Origin: Priapulus caudatus
Taxonomy: Eukaryota; Priapulida; Priapulimorpha; Priapulimorphida; Priapulidae
Assembly (NCBI RefSeq): GCF_000485595.1
Contig: NW_014577062.1
Coordinates: 1,463,197-1,489,221 of the forward strand
DNA length: 26,025 nt
Direction: 5' to 3'
Made by a program: the position numbers and the translations under genes. Under the pieces are notes generated by a model. That model made no database searches, was not told where the DNA came from, and saw only the letters and a program-made list of their open reading frames with translations. Of the stretch, positions 8,782 to 25,649 are shown in pieces (the stretch's first letter is position 1; every line of letters starts with the position of its first letter).

Positions 8782-8854
8782 TGTCAACATTAGATACAAT
8801 AATGTAACCCAACTAGAGTAGGGTAACCCTACATTATTGTATCTATGTCAACAT
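8782..8854. mobile_element. 55 bp hairpin with 9 bp TGTCAACAT direct repeats
   Basis: TGTCAACAT occurs at 8782-8790 and 8846-8854. The 55 bp between them has arms TAGATACAATAATGTA and TACATTATTGTATCTA, a perfect 16 bp inverted match with an internal GGGTAACCC-like loop. A 9 bp duplication is typical of Mutator-like elements, but the insert is far too small to classify on its own. Confidence 0.7.
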
Positions 8855-9194
8855 ATGCTACATATGCTACATATATTGTTATTATATTCTAAATGCCTAT
8901 AACCACATCTGGCCTAATGGTTTCGGACATTAGATTGTAGACCTATATATATTGGTGTTATCGTAACTAATTTGTTCATGTAATTCTATTTGCGCCATCT
9001 ATGAAAACCTGATCTACGTAGTTGCCCATGTATCTGACCTAGCTTGCTCCACAAAGTGAGGTGTGGGATAATGAATGTTTGTTTGTTTTGCTTGTTAATT
9101 ATTGGTTTGTTGCGCTGCACTTGGCGATGGTGCCTATACGATCATGTTCTTTTGTATTTCTACTTGACCATAGGTCTATTAAATTTATGTGGGA

Positions 9195-10132
9195 ATGTAT
9201 TTGCAGGTCGTAATGCAAGGCTGTAGGACTAGGAGCGCATACCTACTTGCTGGGCAGAGTGCAGGTTTTGTATTTAGTTATGGGATTAGGTGTGGAACAA
9301 GCCAAAGATTCAGATGTGGGAAGACTGTGATGAGTACAACTAGAACCATTTCCACAGTGCGCGTTAATGGCTCTAGATGGCTCAGCTGTCCACCTAGCAA
9401 GAAATTGTTAGTCAGTAAAGCTATCCCTCCACAAGAAATCAGATGTGCACTTTGGAAAAGATTCAGCAGCACATTACCTACAATAACTACGCAGGAAAAT
9501 ACGTTGGCCGTTGTCAAGGAAGACGGAAATATGTTGGAGATTCACTGGAGTGAAGGAGGCAAGTCACAGTTCAATTCAACCTGGCTTCGTCACCAGTGTC
9601 ACTGTGAGCAGTGCAAACAGCTTGGTAGTGGTCAAATGCTAGTCAATCCATCCTCTTTACCTCCACTACTTAGCATCAAATCTGCACTAGCTGTCAATAA
9701 ATCTGTCACCATCACATGGGCAGAAGATGGCCATACTGGTCAAATTCCGTTGGGCTATCTCCAGGATAATGCCGTTACGGACTTCAGCCTATTTGAATCA
9801 ATCCAGTCATCCTCACCAGATCCTCTAGAACATATACCCGAAGTTGACTACGGTGATCTTATTCGTGACAAGAGAGAAATTCTCCGGTGGATGTCGGACA
9901 TCTCGTCTTCTGGCATCAGTATTGTTCGAGGTACACCTGTCAAACCGGGAACAGTGGGGGACATTGCTGAACTCATCGCACCAGTACAGAATACAATCTA
10001 TGGACACGTGTTTCAAGTTCGTAACAGTCCAAACCCAATCAACGCTGCCTACAGTACAGCTGAACTTCCATTGCACACAGACCTGGTGTATTATGAGTCG
10101 CCACCTGGTCTACAACTGTTGCATTGCATAAG
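9195..10132 (+). CDS. BBOX1: BBOX1-like exon 1 (N-terminal domain and HxD motif)
   Basis: Carries the zinc-binding N-terminal domain and the first two iron ligands, ending in LLHCI. The donor is ATAAG|GTATGG. The exon ends with two bases of a codon, which joins in frame to exon 2. Translating on past 10132 gives RYGS and a stop, as expected for intron read-through. Confidence 0.85.
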
Positions 10133-11414
10133 GTATGGCTCATAGTTTCTCTGGTAAATGTGAACTTTGAGGTCAAGCTTATTGCTATGTAAATGCATCA
10201 GAATTATCAGATAAGAAAGCAATGCATTCTAAAGTGTTCCTACTCAATAGCTTAATTCTGTGTTTTAGCTGTAATGATAATATCATTGGAGGTGAGAGCA
10301 CATTCCGAGACGGCTTCCACGCTGCAGAGGAGCTTCGACAACTGTATCCAGATGATTTTTCGACACTGGTTCGAATGGCTGCAACTTTCCAAAAGATTCA
10401 CTATGAAAGAGAGCGACCAGTCCACATGAGGCATGTTGATGTATATCAAAAGATTCAAGCTCTAACAGTTTTTTTGGGTTATATTGGGCATTAACATTAA
10501 AACACCATGTAACATGATTAACGAAACTTAACTGAAAATTTGGTATATAATAAATAATGCCAAATATAAATGAACCATTTAATAGTTAGAGTTGAAATGG
10601 CGTTATCATTAAGTTGTAATAAATTACATTTATTATGAACTATGTGAGTATGGGGCCCATGTTTTTCAGCGAGAATTAAATAACCCCCTCTTTTCCCATA
10701 ACCTAAGAACCCCCTATTTTCAACTCAACATTGTATTTTTGGGTGGCGTTTCGGATATCAAATATGAATATCATATTTGCAACCTTTTAGATCTGTGCCA
10801 CATTTATATCTTATTGTGCACATTGGTACACTTTTGCCAGTGTTCTAGCTGACCATGTCAGATGTGCTGAAAACCAAACACTCATGGTAATCATAATTAT
10901 AACCAATGTTTTCAGAGAGATACAAGCAGCAGCAGTCATGCAATCACTCAGTGAGTTAATTTCGTATCGTTTTCTAATGACCCATGTACTAAATATTAGT
11001 GTTGCTGATTTTGCAATGTTGTGTAGGTACTACAGGCCTCACATTGTGATCAACTCCCTCGGCTGTATCACTGCAATCAACTGGTCACCGCCATTTGAGG
11101 GTCCACTCAAGATTCCAGCATCTGAGATAGATGCATACTACATGGCTTACACAAAGTTTGCTAAGCTGATAGAAGACTCGCCTAGAAAAATTCAGTTTCG
11201 ACTGAAACCTGGGGATGCAGTCGTGTTCAACAATCGAAGGATCCTTCACGGTCGACGTGAGTTTAAGTTGTGTGAAGATACTGATCGATTCCTAGAGGGC
11301 TGTTACATTAACATTGATGAATTCAAAAGTCAGTTGATGGTTTATCATAGTATGTATGGTACTGACAAACAGTTTAACTTTAAGCGTGTATCCAATCAAG
11401 ATTTCTACCATTAG
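9195..11414 (+). CDS. BBOX1: Gamma-butyrobetaine dioxygenase-like 2-oxoglutarate oxygenase (three exons)
   Basis: Exons join(9195-10132, 10269-10430, 11027-11414) give about 495 aa; numbering below counts from 9189, the start of the open frame. BBOX enzymes hydroxylate gamma-butyrobetaine to L-carnitine using Fe(II), 2-oxoglutarate and O2. Visible: the N-terminal zinc site C137-x-C139-x2-C142 with H182 (family DUF971 domain), the Fe ligands H296-x-D298 in PLHTDL, the distal H443 in ILHGRR, and R456 in DRFLEGCY, expected to bind 2-oxoglutarate. PPGLQLLHCI resembles BBOX1 more than trimethyllysine dioxygenase (TMLHE). The protein is about 110 residues longer than usual BBOX1. The extra N terminus is rich in R, S and T and contains WKRFSSTLPT, like a mitochondrial presequence. 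The first ATG is at 9195, with others at 9213 and 9330. A good splice acceptor (TATTTGCAG, ending 9206) hints at an unseen 5' exon, so the start is uncertain. Intron 2 appears to use a GC donor. Confidence 0.85.
10269..10430 (+). CDS. BBOX1: BBOX1-like exon 2
   Basis: Acceptor TGTGTTTTAG|CTGTAATG. Encodes CNDNIIGGES...FRDGFHAAEELR, the strand and helix after HxD in this family (GG(D/E)S and DGF are typical). The 3' end is placed at CACATGAG|GCATGT because only this GC donor keeps the frame into exon 3. Every GT further along has the wrong phase, and the open frame then stops at 10494. Confidence 0.75.
11027..11414 (+). CDS. BBOX1: BBOX1-like exon 3 (C-terminal catalytic half, stop)
   Basis: Acceptor TTGTGTAG|GTACTAC, with a branch-point-like TACTAAAT at 10986. 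Encodes YYRPHIVINS, INWSPPFEGPL, the double-stranded beta-helix end LKPGDAVVFNNRRILHGRR and the stop TAG. An alternative acceptor nine bases on (TACTACAG|GCC) would keep the frame and drop three residues. Confidence 0.85.
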
Positions 11415-11731
11415 AAACCAGGGTTTCTTTACTTAGTACACGTGTCAATATCGGAAGTGGGTAATATCATGAGTGAATTAAAACATAACAACATATCCGG
11501 ATAACTAACATAATAGTAAGCATACATATCACCAATATGATATTTAATCAAATTAATATTATCCTCTTCTGCAAATATGTGTTGAAAAAGTTACATTGTG
11601 ATTTAAACTAACAACTTTCCATCTTTGATGAAGACTCAGAAATTTAGAGCAATCTATGAAAGTATTTTTATTGTTATGTTTTGACATTGATAATTATCAG
11701 TAACCGAGCTTAATTTGGTATTTAGGCTGAT
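11415..11731 (+). other. Downstream of BBOX1-like gene; likely 3' UTR
   Basis: AT-rich. ATTAAA at 11477-11482, about 63 bases after the stop, is a plausible but unproven polyadenylation signal. Nothing else recognised. Confidence 0.35.
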
Positions 11732-11938
11732 AGGGTCTATGTCTCCCTGGGTACTGCCGGAACGTACCCTGGTACTATCTAATATGCCGGACCGTACCTC
11801 GCTACTCCACTAACGAGTCTAGGGAGTCGCCTACGCCTACTCCCTAACCCTGCTAACCATATCAGATAGTGCAGGGTATGTTCCGGTATACCGGACCGTA
11901 CCCAGGGTACGTTCCGGCAGTACCCAGGGAGACAGACC
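11732..11938. mobile_element. Foldback element, third member of the GTACTGCCGGAACGTACC family
   Basis: The left half copies 8297-8400 closely, including ACTAACGAGTCTAGGGAGTCG. The right arm ends GTACGTTCCGGCAGTACCCAGGGAGACA. The centre has ACTCCCTAACCCTGCTAACC, a decayed or shortened form of the CCCTAA block at 8400. No coding capacity. Confidence 0.7.
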
Positions 11939-12068
11939 TTATCTCCGGTATTTAGTGTGCAGCGAACTTTTGTGACGTTTTTAGAAAGATATTTCCAAAG
12001 ATATATTTTTTTATGAAATATCTTGAAAAGTTATTTAGATTTTAATGTTTTGAGATTTTAGGTTTGTA

Positions 12069-12914
12069 GGGCTGTAGCCTGAGAAAATTCCAGGCAATAA
12101 AATCCATCACCTGATTAATGATGCGGGATTATGGGCGCAGCTCCCCACTAACGTGCATAGTGTGGCAGGGTGGGCCTGAGACGAGGGTTTCATAGATGAC
12201 TTAATGATGGTTTACACTTACTTTAGGGGCGATTTACATTTATCATGCTTTATATAATTTTCCTTTAAAGGGACAGTAGCCTCTAGGATTTTACTGCATA
12301 CAACTGTACTTACTGTATAACAAATCATCTATACCCACACGTATTTGTTACCAGATACCTAATTAATTGTTATAATAATTACACATCAACGCTACGAAAT
12401 TTGAACGGCGCCATGACACCCGCGACCGCTGCCACCCGAATAGTTTGACAATTTATTTTGCACGTTACAGACCGAGGGCTAATCACAAAAGTGCAATTAT
12501 ATTTATACCTAAATGCTATTTAACCGAACGATATTCATTTAGGGCAAATTATATCATATTATAAATGAACACTATATGTCGTTTATAAGATATTACAATC
12601 CTTTTGCTTTTAAATGATAAATAAGAAACACCCTCGGTCTGTACCGCTTGGCCGGAAAGGGTTTTGGCGCAACTTATCAGATCGTGTGCTTTGAGTGGCG
12701 CCACAATCGTTTGTAATCAAACTGTAGTCGTTAGTTTTAAAACATTTAAAAAAAAATATTCTAATGGTGATTGAACCATGAAACTTTTTATGTAGCGTAA
12801 TTATAACCTAAATTAGCTGAAAATAACCCTAGAACCTAGAGTAAACTCTCCCTTTAAAAGCTTGTGGGGGGAGCTGCTCCCCCTTCATTGGATGCCCTTC
12901 ACAGGCTACAGCCC
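12069..12914. mobile_element. Inverted-repeat element ending (C/T)AGGGCTGTAGCCTG, interrupted by a second element
   Basis: TAGGGCTGTAGCCTG at 12069 faces CAGGCTACAGCCCTG at 12900-12914. Further in, GGGCGCAGCTCCCC near 12134 faces GGGGAGCTGCTCCC near 12866. The unequal distances (about 196 against 57 bp) reflect the nested element at 12265-12857. No clear target duplication, and no transposase frame. Confidence 0.55.
12265..12857. mobile_element. TTAA-flanked inverted-repeat element, about 590 bp
   Basis: TTAA at 12265-12268 is followed by AGGGACAGTAGCCTCTAGG. TTAA at 12854-12857 is preceded by the complement of AGGGAGAGTTTACTCTAGG. Internal arms also pair: ACAGACCGAGGG near 12468 with CCCTCGGTCTGT near 12630, and GGCGCCA near 12407 with TGGCGCCA near 12697. 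TTAA duplication is typical of piggyBac or Kolobok families. Which one cannot be told without a transposase. Confidence 0.6.
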
Positions 12915-13454
12915 TGGTAGAACATTGCAAGAATTGCAATGATAGTCAATATATTAAATACGAGTTTGAGTAGCATTGACTTAAGTACACCAACTTGAAA
13001 GTAATATATTGCAGTGGTGAGAATAACAAGAGTTCTCAAATAATAAATTCGCTGGAAGATGTAGCTAATACGTATAGTAACTGCTTTCTCGCTGGCCGTT
13101 GTTGTTCAACTGCGAAGCTTGTTTGCGGACTTCAGCATCGACAAGTTAGGATTGTGAGCAACTAATTTAATGTAAGGCAAGAGAACATAAGAACTAGTCA
13201 GTCGAGTTAAGACCGATTAGGGCAGGAGCAATTAAAGGACAAATGCACATACACTAAAAGTGTCTGCATTTTTCAATAAATGTGTAATGTAGCATATACC
13301 ACTGAACTTTTTATCGTTTCATGTTACCTGATCCTTCTCAGCATGCCTATATGTTCACTACACTGTACTTTATTATACAAACGACATTACAACATCACAT
13401 GAAACGCAATGTATAAATTTATCCATTATGTTGTACTCAGTACTTATCTATGAT
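12915..13454. other. Nothing recognisable
   Basis: AT-rich intergenic sequence with stops in all frames. No repeat or RNA gene was recognised. Confidence 0.4.
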
Positions 13455-14116
13455 CTAGACAGGGTGTTTTCAGAAAATACTTAATTATGGAATTATGTAC
13501 TGATGAGTGTCTTTTTAAAATTGGATAAAACTCTGCGATTAGGAAATATGATTATATACCCAAATGCCGTGGTAAACGTATATAGCCATTAGTGTGTGAT
13601 GAAACATAGACCAACGTTCCAAATCTTTGATAATTATAGTTACACTTTTTACTTTTATTGCATCAAAGCCTGCGAAAATAACAATTCACAAAACATACAA
13701 ACAAAATGGCATTTGAGACTAATTACAAAGTGTTATAAAACCGTAGTAATATTATCAGGAGTCTATCAATATTGATAGACTCCTGATATTATGATGCTTA
13801 ACCTCAAACGTTAATAATTTGTTTAACAAAATAAAATAGCTTAACATAGTTACATGTTGGTTTACTTATCTTGTAAAACTGCCACGCATGCAATTATGTT
13901 TACATACCAACTGTAATCCGATTTAACTAAATCCCAATATAAATATATTTAGCTCTAGCTATAATATCATTTGGAATCATACATTCATAAATCCTAATGC
14001 TAACGACTGTACATGTTTACACTCGCTGGTTTTTAAATTATGACAATACAGTACGGTACTGAAATTGTTTACAAATAAGTTAAGCCTACATTTCTACCAA
14101 CCATTTTCAACATCCG
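13455..14116. repeat. Direct duplication, copy A (runs into the assembly gap)
   Basis: From CTAGACA to CCATTTTCAACATCC this stretch matches 14298-14960 with mostly single-base insertions or deletions. Copy A stops exactly at the N gap, while copy B continues into unique sequence. The pattern suggests the same locus assembled twice (haplotypes or an unmerged contig end) rather than a biological duplication. Confidence 0.85.
13749..13792. mobile_element. 30 bp perfect palindrome with 7 bp ATATTAT repeats
   Basis: The 30 bp at 13756-13785 begins CAGGAGTCTATCAAT and ends with its exact complement. ATATTAT flanks it on both sides (13749-13755 and 13786-13792). The CAGGAGT end and 7 bp duplication match the 775 bp element at 15618. 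It is repeated at 14595-14624 inside duplication copy B. Confidence 0.75.
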
Positions 14117-14141
14117 NNNNNNNNNNNNNNNNNNNNNNNNN
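14117..14141. other. Assembly gap (25 N)
   Basis: Twenty-five Ns. The true distance is unknown, and the order of pieces around the gap should not be trusted. Confidence 1.
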
Positions 14142-14142
14142 T

Positions 14143-14301
14143 CCAATCGCTAGAACTGCTCAACTCAGCGAGCTTGCTGCTTGCCTTATATATGTAAACC
14201 CGTTGAAGGTGATGGAATGGTGGCAGCGAAATCGTGTAAGAATGCCGCCCCTGGCGGCGTTGGCGCGCTTCGCGCGAATATCCGGGCTGCAGACTGTCTA
14301 G
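14143..14301 (+). pseudogene. hAT transposase C-terminal dimerisation fragment
   Basis: The frame right of the gap reads NPLKVMEWWQRNRVRMPPLA followed by ALARFARIS. This fits the hAT family C-terminal motif (PL-x-WW-x(2)-N-x-x-x-(F/M)-P-x-LA-x-LAR). About 50 residues survive. The fragment is cut on the left by the gap and on the right by duplication copy B, where a stop follows at once. It is GC-richer than its surroundings. The rest of the transposase is absent, so it is dead or only partly assembled. Confidence 0.6.
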
Positions 14302-14960
14302 ACAAAGTGTTTTCAGAAAATACTTAATTATGGAATTATGTACTGATGAGTGTCTTTTTAAATTGATAAAACTGCGATTAGGAAATATGATTATATACCC
14401 AAATGCCGTGGTAAACGTATATAGCCATTAGTGTGTGATGAAACATAGACCAACGTTCCCAAATCTTTGATAATTATAGTTACACTTTTTACTTTTATTG
14501 CATTCAAGCCTGCGAAAATAAACAATTCACAAAACATACAAACAAATGGCATTTGAGACTAATTACAAAGTGTTATAAACCATAGTAATATTATCAGGAG
14601 TCTATCAATATTGATAGACTCCTGATATTATGATGCTTAACCTCAAACGTTAATAATTATGTTTTAACAAATAAAATAGCTAAACATAGTTACCATGTTG
14701 GTTTACTTATCTTGTAAAACTGCCACGCATGCCAATTATGTTTACATACCAACTGTAATCACGATTTCAACTAAATCCCCATATAAATATATTTAGCTCT
14801 AGCTATATATCATTTGGAATCATACATTCATAAATCCTAATGCTAACGAACTGTACATGTTTACACTCGCACGTTTTTAAATTATGACGAATACAGTACG
14901 GTACTGAAATTGTTTACAAATAAGTTAAGCCTACATTTCTACCAACCATTTCACATCCCC
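14298..14960. repeat. Direct duplication, copy B
   Basis: Second copy of 13455-14116, including the 30 bp palindrome (14595-14624). Differences are chiefly one-base indels, such as TTTTTAAATTGATAAAACTGCG against TTTTTAAAATTGGATAAAACTCTGCG. It continues past 14960 into unique sequence. Confidence 0.85.
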
Positions 14961-15610
14961 AACATTGCTGCTAGAACGTTGGCTGTTTATCGCGATAGTT
15001 TGCTTAATATTCATTTGAACATTCTGTATTTACATGTTCCAACATTTCAATTTCGATATATGTTTAGATGGGATGCAGGTGAGCTGCCATCATCGTGGAA
15101 ACCGAACACAGAAATTAATACAGAATTACAGAAGAACGTACCGTTCTGACACTGCCCAGCCAACCTGCAGTGTCAATATAATGCAAAAATAAATTACACA
15201 TGCTCGATCGTTCTAACATGGGTTGTTACCATGGTTTTTGAAAATGTCTTGCAAACATCAGTTTGATGATAGGTTTCCACTGATGCATGTAACAGCAACT
15301 GTCACACGTGGCTAATGAGATTCCTGAACCCAGGTTACTAGTACGAGTGAACGTGCCGTTTCTTACTGTAATTGACATCTTTGACTGTAGGCTGTATAAC
15401 AAAGCTCTGGGAAATTGACAGACACTGAATTTCAACTACTTGTAGCCAACTGTGTTGAGTAAAATAAGAGGAGATAGCAAGCAAGGGAGATGAAGAATTG
15501 GAAGGAAGGACAATTAAATGCAAGCGAGAGAGCAAGAATGAGAACCTAGTTATAACACCGTTCATAATTAGCTACTCGTTTCTATTTACATTTATACATA
15601 TCGCTTTTTC
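14961..15610. other. Nothing recognisable
   Basis: Short open frames on both strands (up to about 75 codons) have no recognisable motif or splice support. No repeats noticed. Confidence 0.4.
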
Positions 15611-16399
15611 ATTTCATCAGGAGTAGATAATAGGGAAGGAGTGTGACATCAATAAACAAGGAAAATTTGTCATTTACTAGCCTTATAATACCTACGATTT
15701 ACAACGCGTAACTCATCCAACTTGAGCTCAAATCGTACACAATACATTCGCCTAGCATCGTGCAAAATCGTTTCCTCGTATACACAGACTAAAACGTACG
15801 ACACGATTATCCATTCTTTGGCCATCAATCCGAGCCGATTGCCCTATTATATTCAAACAAAAAGCAGCTACTAACGCGCTATTGCTAACTCGGCGGGCAA
15901 TGTGGCTCGCTGGGAGATTTGAGCCCGATCTGCTGCTGATTGCGGTTGGCGTGCGTGCGTGGGGGCCACAGATCTCTATATTATAGAGATCAGTGGTGGG
16001 GGCATGCCAGCTGTATGCCGGTATGTAGCTGTGTACCGGGTCAAAGGTTATCTCGCCGAATGTTGCGTTGCCTAATCTCCCAGCGAGCCACATGCCTCGC
16101 CGAGTTAGCAATATCGCGTTAGTAGCTGCCTTTTGTTTGAATATAGGCGGGCAATCGGCTCGGATTGATGGCCAAAGAATGGATAATCGTGTCGTACGTT
16201 TTAGTCTGTATCTCCGGATTGCTTGTGTATACGAGGAAACGATTTCGCACGATGCTAGGCGAATGTACTGTGTACGATTTGAGCTCAAGTTAGATGAGTT
16301 ACGCGTAGTAAATCGTAGGTATTTTAAGGCTAGTAAATGACGAATTTTCTTTGTTTATTGATGTCACACTCCTTCCCTATTATCTACTCCTGATTTCAT
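15611..16399. mobile_element. 775 bp long-inverted-repeat element with 7 bp ATTTCAT target duplication
   Basis: The element spans 15618-16392. It begins CAGGAGTAGATAATAGGG and ends with the exact complement of that end. ATTTCAT lies at 15611-15617 and 16393-16399. The arms (about 15618-15925 and 16085-16392) are near-identical over about 300 bp. The loop contains a further 21 bp palindrome (15971-15991). Open frames of 60-178 codons in both orientations mirror one another because the arms do, and have no recognised domain. The superfamily is unclear: CA...TG ends with 7 bp duplications might suggest P- or Dada-like, but no transposase is present to decide. Confidence 0.85.
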
Positions 16400-16804
16400 A
16401 TATATATATAAACAAAACAAATAAACGTATGAGTGCTTCACGGAGTGCTGTCCATTCTCGGGACATCTATCAAGGGAAGTGAAGTGTGATCTGGCACCTT
16501 AGCATCTATATGGAAGGTTTGAGATGCCACTGACACCAGCACGTGGAACCTCCATGTGTGGTGCCTGCATGTCAGGGTCGGCATAACAAGCAGGAATGTA
16601 CGTCCCGTAACCAGCTCATCGCAGAGCTCAGTGTTATGTATGACACACTGCGCAAGACTGAGGTGTCACCTGGTGTCACCACTTTGAGATCATTCCACAC
16701 TCGTGTGTCAGGTGTATTGTCGCAGCAGCAACAGCAGCAGCAGGTCAAGATAGAGACTGTGAGCCAAAGCTTGCTGTATCGGCTTCCTGTAAGTTTGTGT
16801 GTGA
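16400..16804. other. Intergenic or DCAF12 3' flank with a CAG microsatellite
   Basis: A (CAG)n-like tract occupies 16722-16743. The plus strand is open from 16543 for 173 codons, and GTAAGT at 16787 looks like a splice donor. The frame has no domain I recognise, and its right half is simply antisense to the last DCAF12 exon, so I do not call a gene. Confidence 0.4.
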
Positions 16805-16810
16805 TTTATT
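16805..16810 (-). promoter_or_regulatory. Candidate polyadenylation signal of DCAF12
   Basis: AATAAA on the minus strand, about 91 bases downstream of the DCAF12 stop codon. The position and hexamer are right for a short 3' UTR. Confidence 0.5.
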
Positions 16811-16900
16811 GTTACTCGTCTGGTCTCTGCACTTCTCCGGTCTGTTGCACTCATGTAGTTGCCTCACAATTCTGCCTTGTCCGACACGCTATGGATGATG

Positions 16901-24975
<8,075 letters not shown>

Positions 24976-25277
24976 TGCTTACTCTCGTTCCACTGTTGAA
25001 ATAAAATACTTCATTTAGAAAAATGGCAGGTTACACGTACAATACAAACAACGTTTGCTATAGATGCTCAGTTTGACTGACTCAGGTACCGTACATTTAA
25101 TGATAGGTTTTAAAGTTAGCTTTTAGTTGGTAGACTAGCTAACCAAATAAACTAGACCAAACTTACGTGTAGTTTTTCATTTTATTTAATAACTAGTATT
25201 AGTACATAGAGACAATTCATAACATAAGATAAAATAACATAACATCATATATTCAAGCCTTCAATCATTCATGACCA
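24976..25277. other. Upstream of DCAF12; possible promoter or 5' UTR region
   Basis: About 300 bases between the DCAF12 start and the next foldback. I see no convincing TATA or initiator element. The CAACAG acceptor-like site near 24990 suggests that the true transcription start is further right. Confidence 0.35.
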
Positions 25278-25489
25278 TTTACATTACAGAGTGGCTATAT
25301 GCCCGGCAGCCGGCATATATCTAACGGCTGCCGGGCACGGTCTTCGATTTCCAAAATGCCCGGCAGTTTTTAATTTTTAGCGTTATCTCAAGTAAACAAG
25401 GGTTAGGGTTAGGGTTAGGAACTGCCGGGCATTTATGAAATCGAAGACCGTGCCCGGCTGCCGGGCATATAGCCACAGCGTTTACATTA
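25278..25489. mobile_element. 194 bp foldback with internal TTAGGG repeats and 9 bp target duplication
   Basis: TTTACATTA flanks the element exactly (25278-25286 and 25481-25489). Within 25287-25480, TGGCTATATGCCCGGCAGCC at the left pairs with the right end, and GGGCACGGTCTTCGATTT with its complement further in. The left arm has an extra partial duplication (CGGCATATATCTAACGGCTG). At 25400-25419, inside the loop, is GGGTTAGGGTTAGGGTTAGG. A 9 bp duplication suggests a Mutator-like mechanism. Confidence 0.8.
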
Positions 25490-25649
25490 GTCATTATGCA
25501 CAATTTCAATAATTATATTTCATGTAGGGGGGGCATATTGTTCAGACGAAAAATTTGTTAAAATTTATGATTGTTCAGAATTCTAAGACCAACCTTTAAT
25601 GTTCAGAGAGTTGACTCACTCACGATATAGAGTCCCTGATGCTAAATAA

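Noticed and set aside
10222-10268. Upstream ATG-initiated reading of BBOX1-like exon 2 as a separate small gene
   Set aside because: The first residues lie in the intron before the TTTTAG acceptor. The rest continues exon 1 in frame and matches the BBOX family.
10884-11026. Sequence before YYRPHIV as coding
   Set aside because: It does not match the family, and a branch-point-like site plus acceptor at 11026 place it in the intron.
15752-16340. Open frames of 60-178 codons in the 775 bp inverted-repeat element
   Set aside because: The frames on opposite strands are mirror images produced by the inverted arms, and no transposase motif is present.
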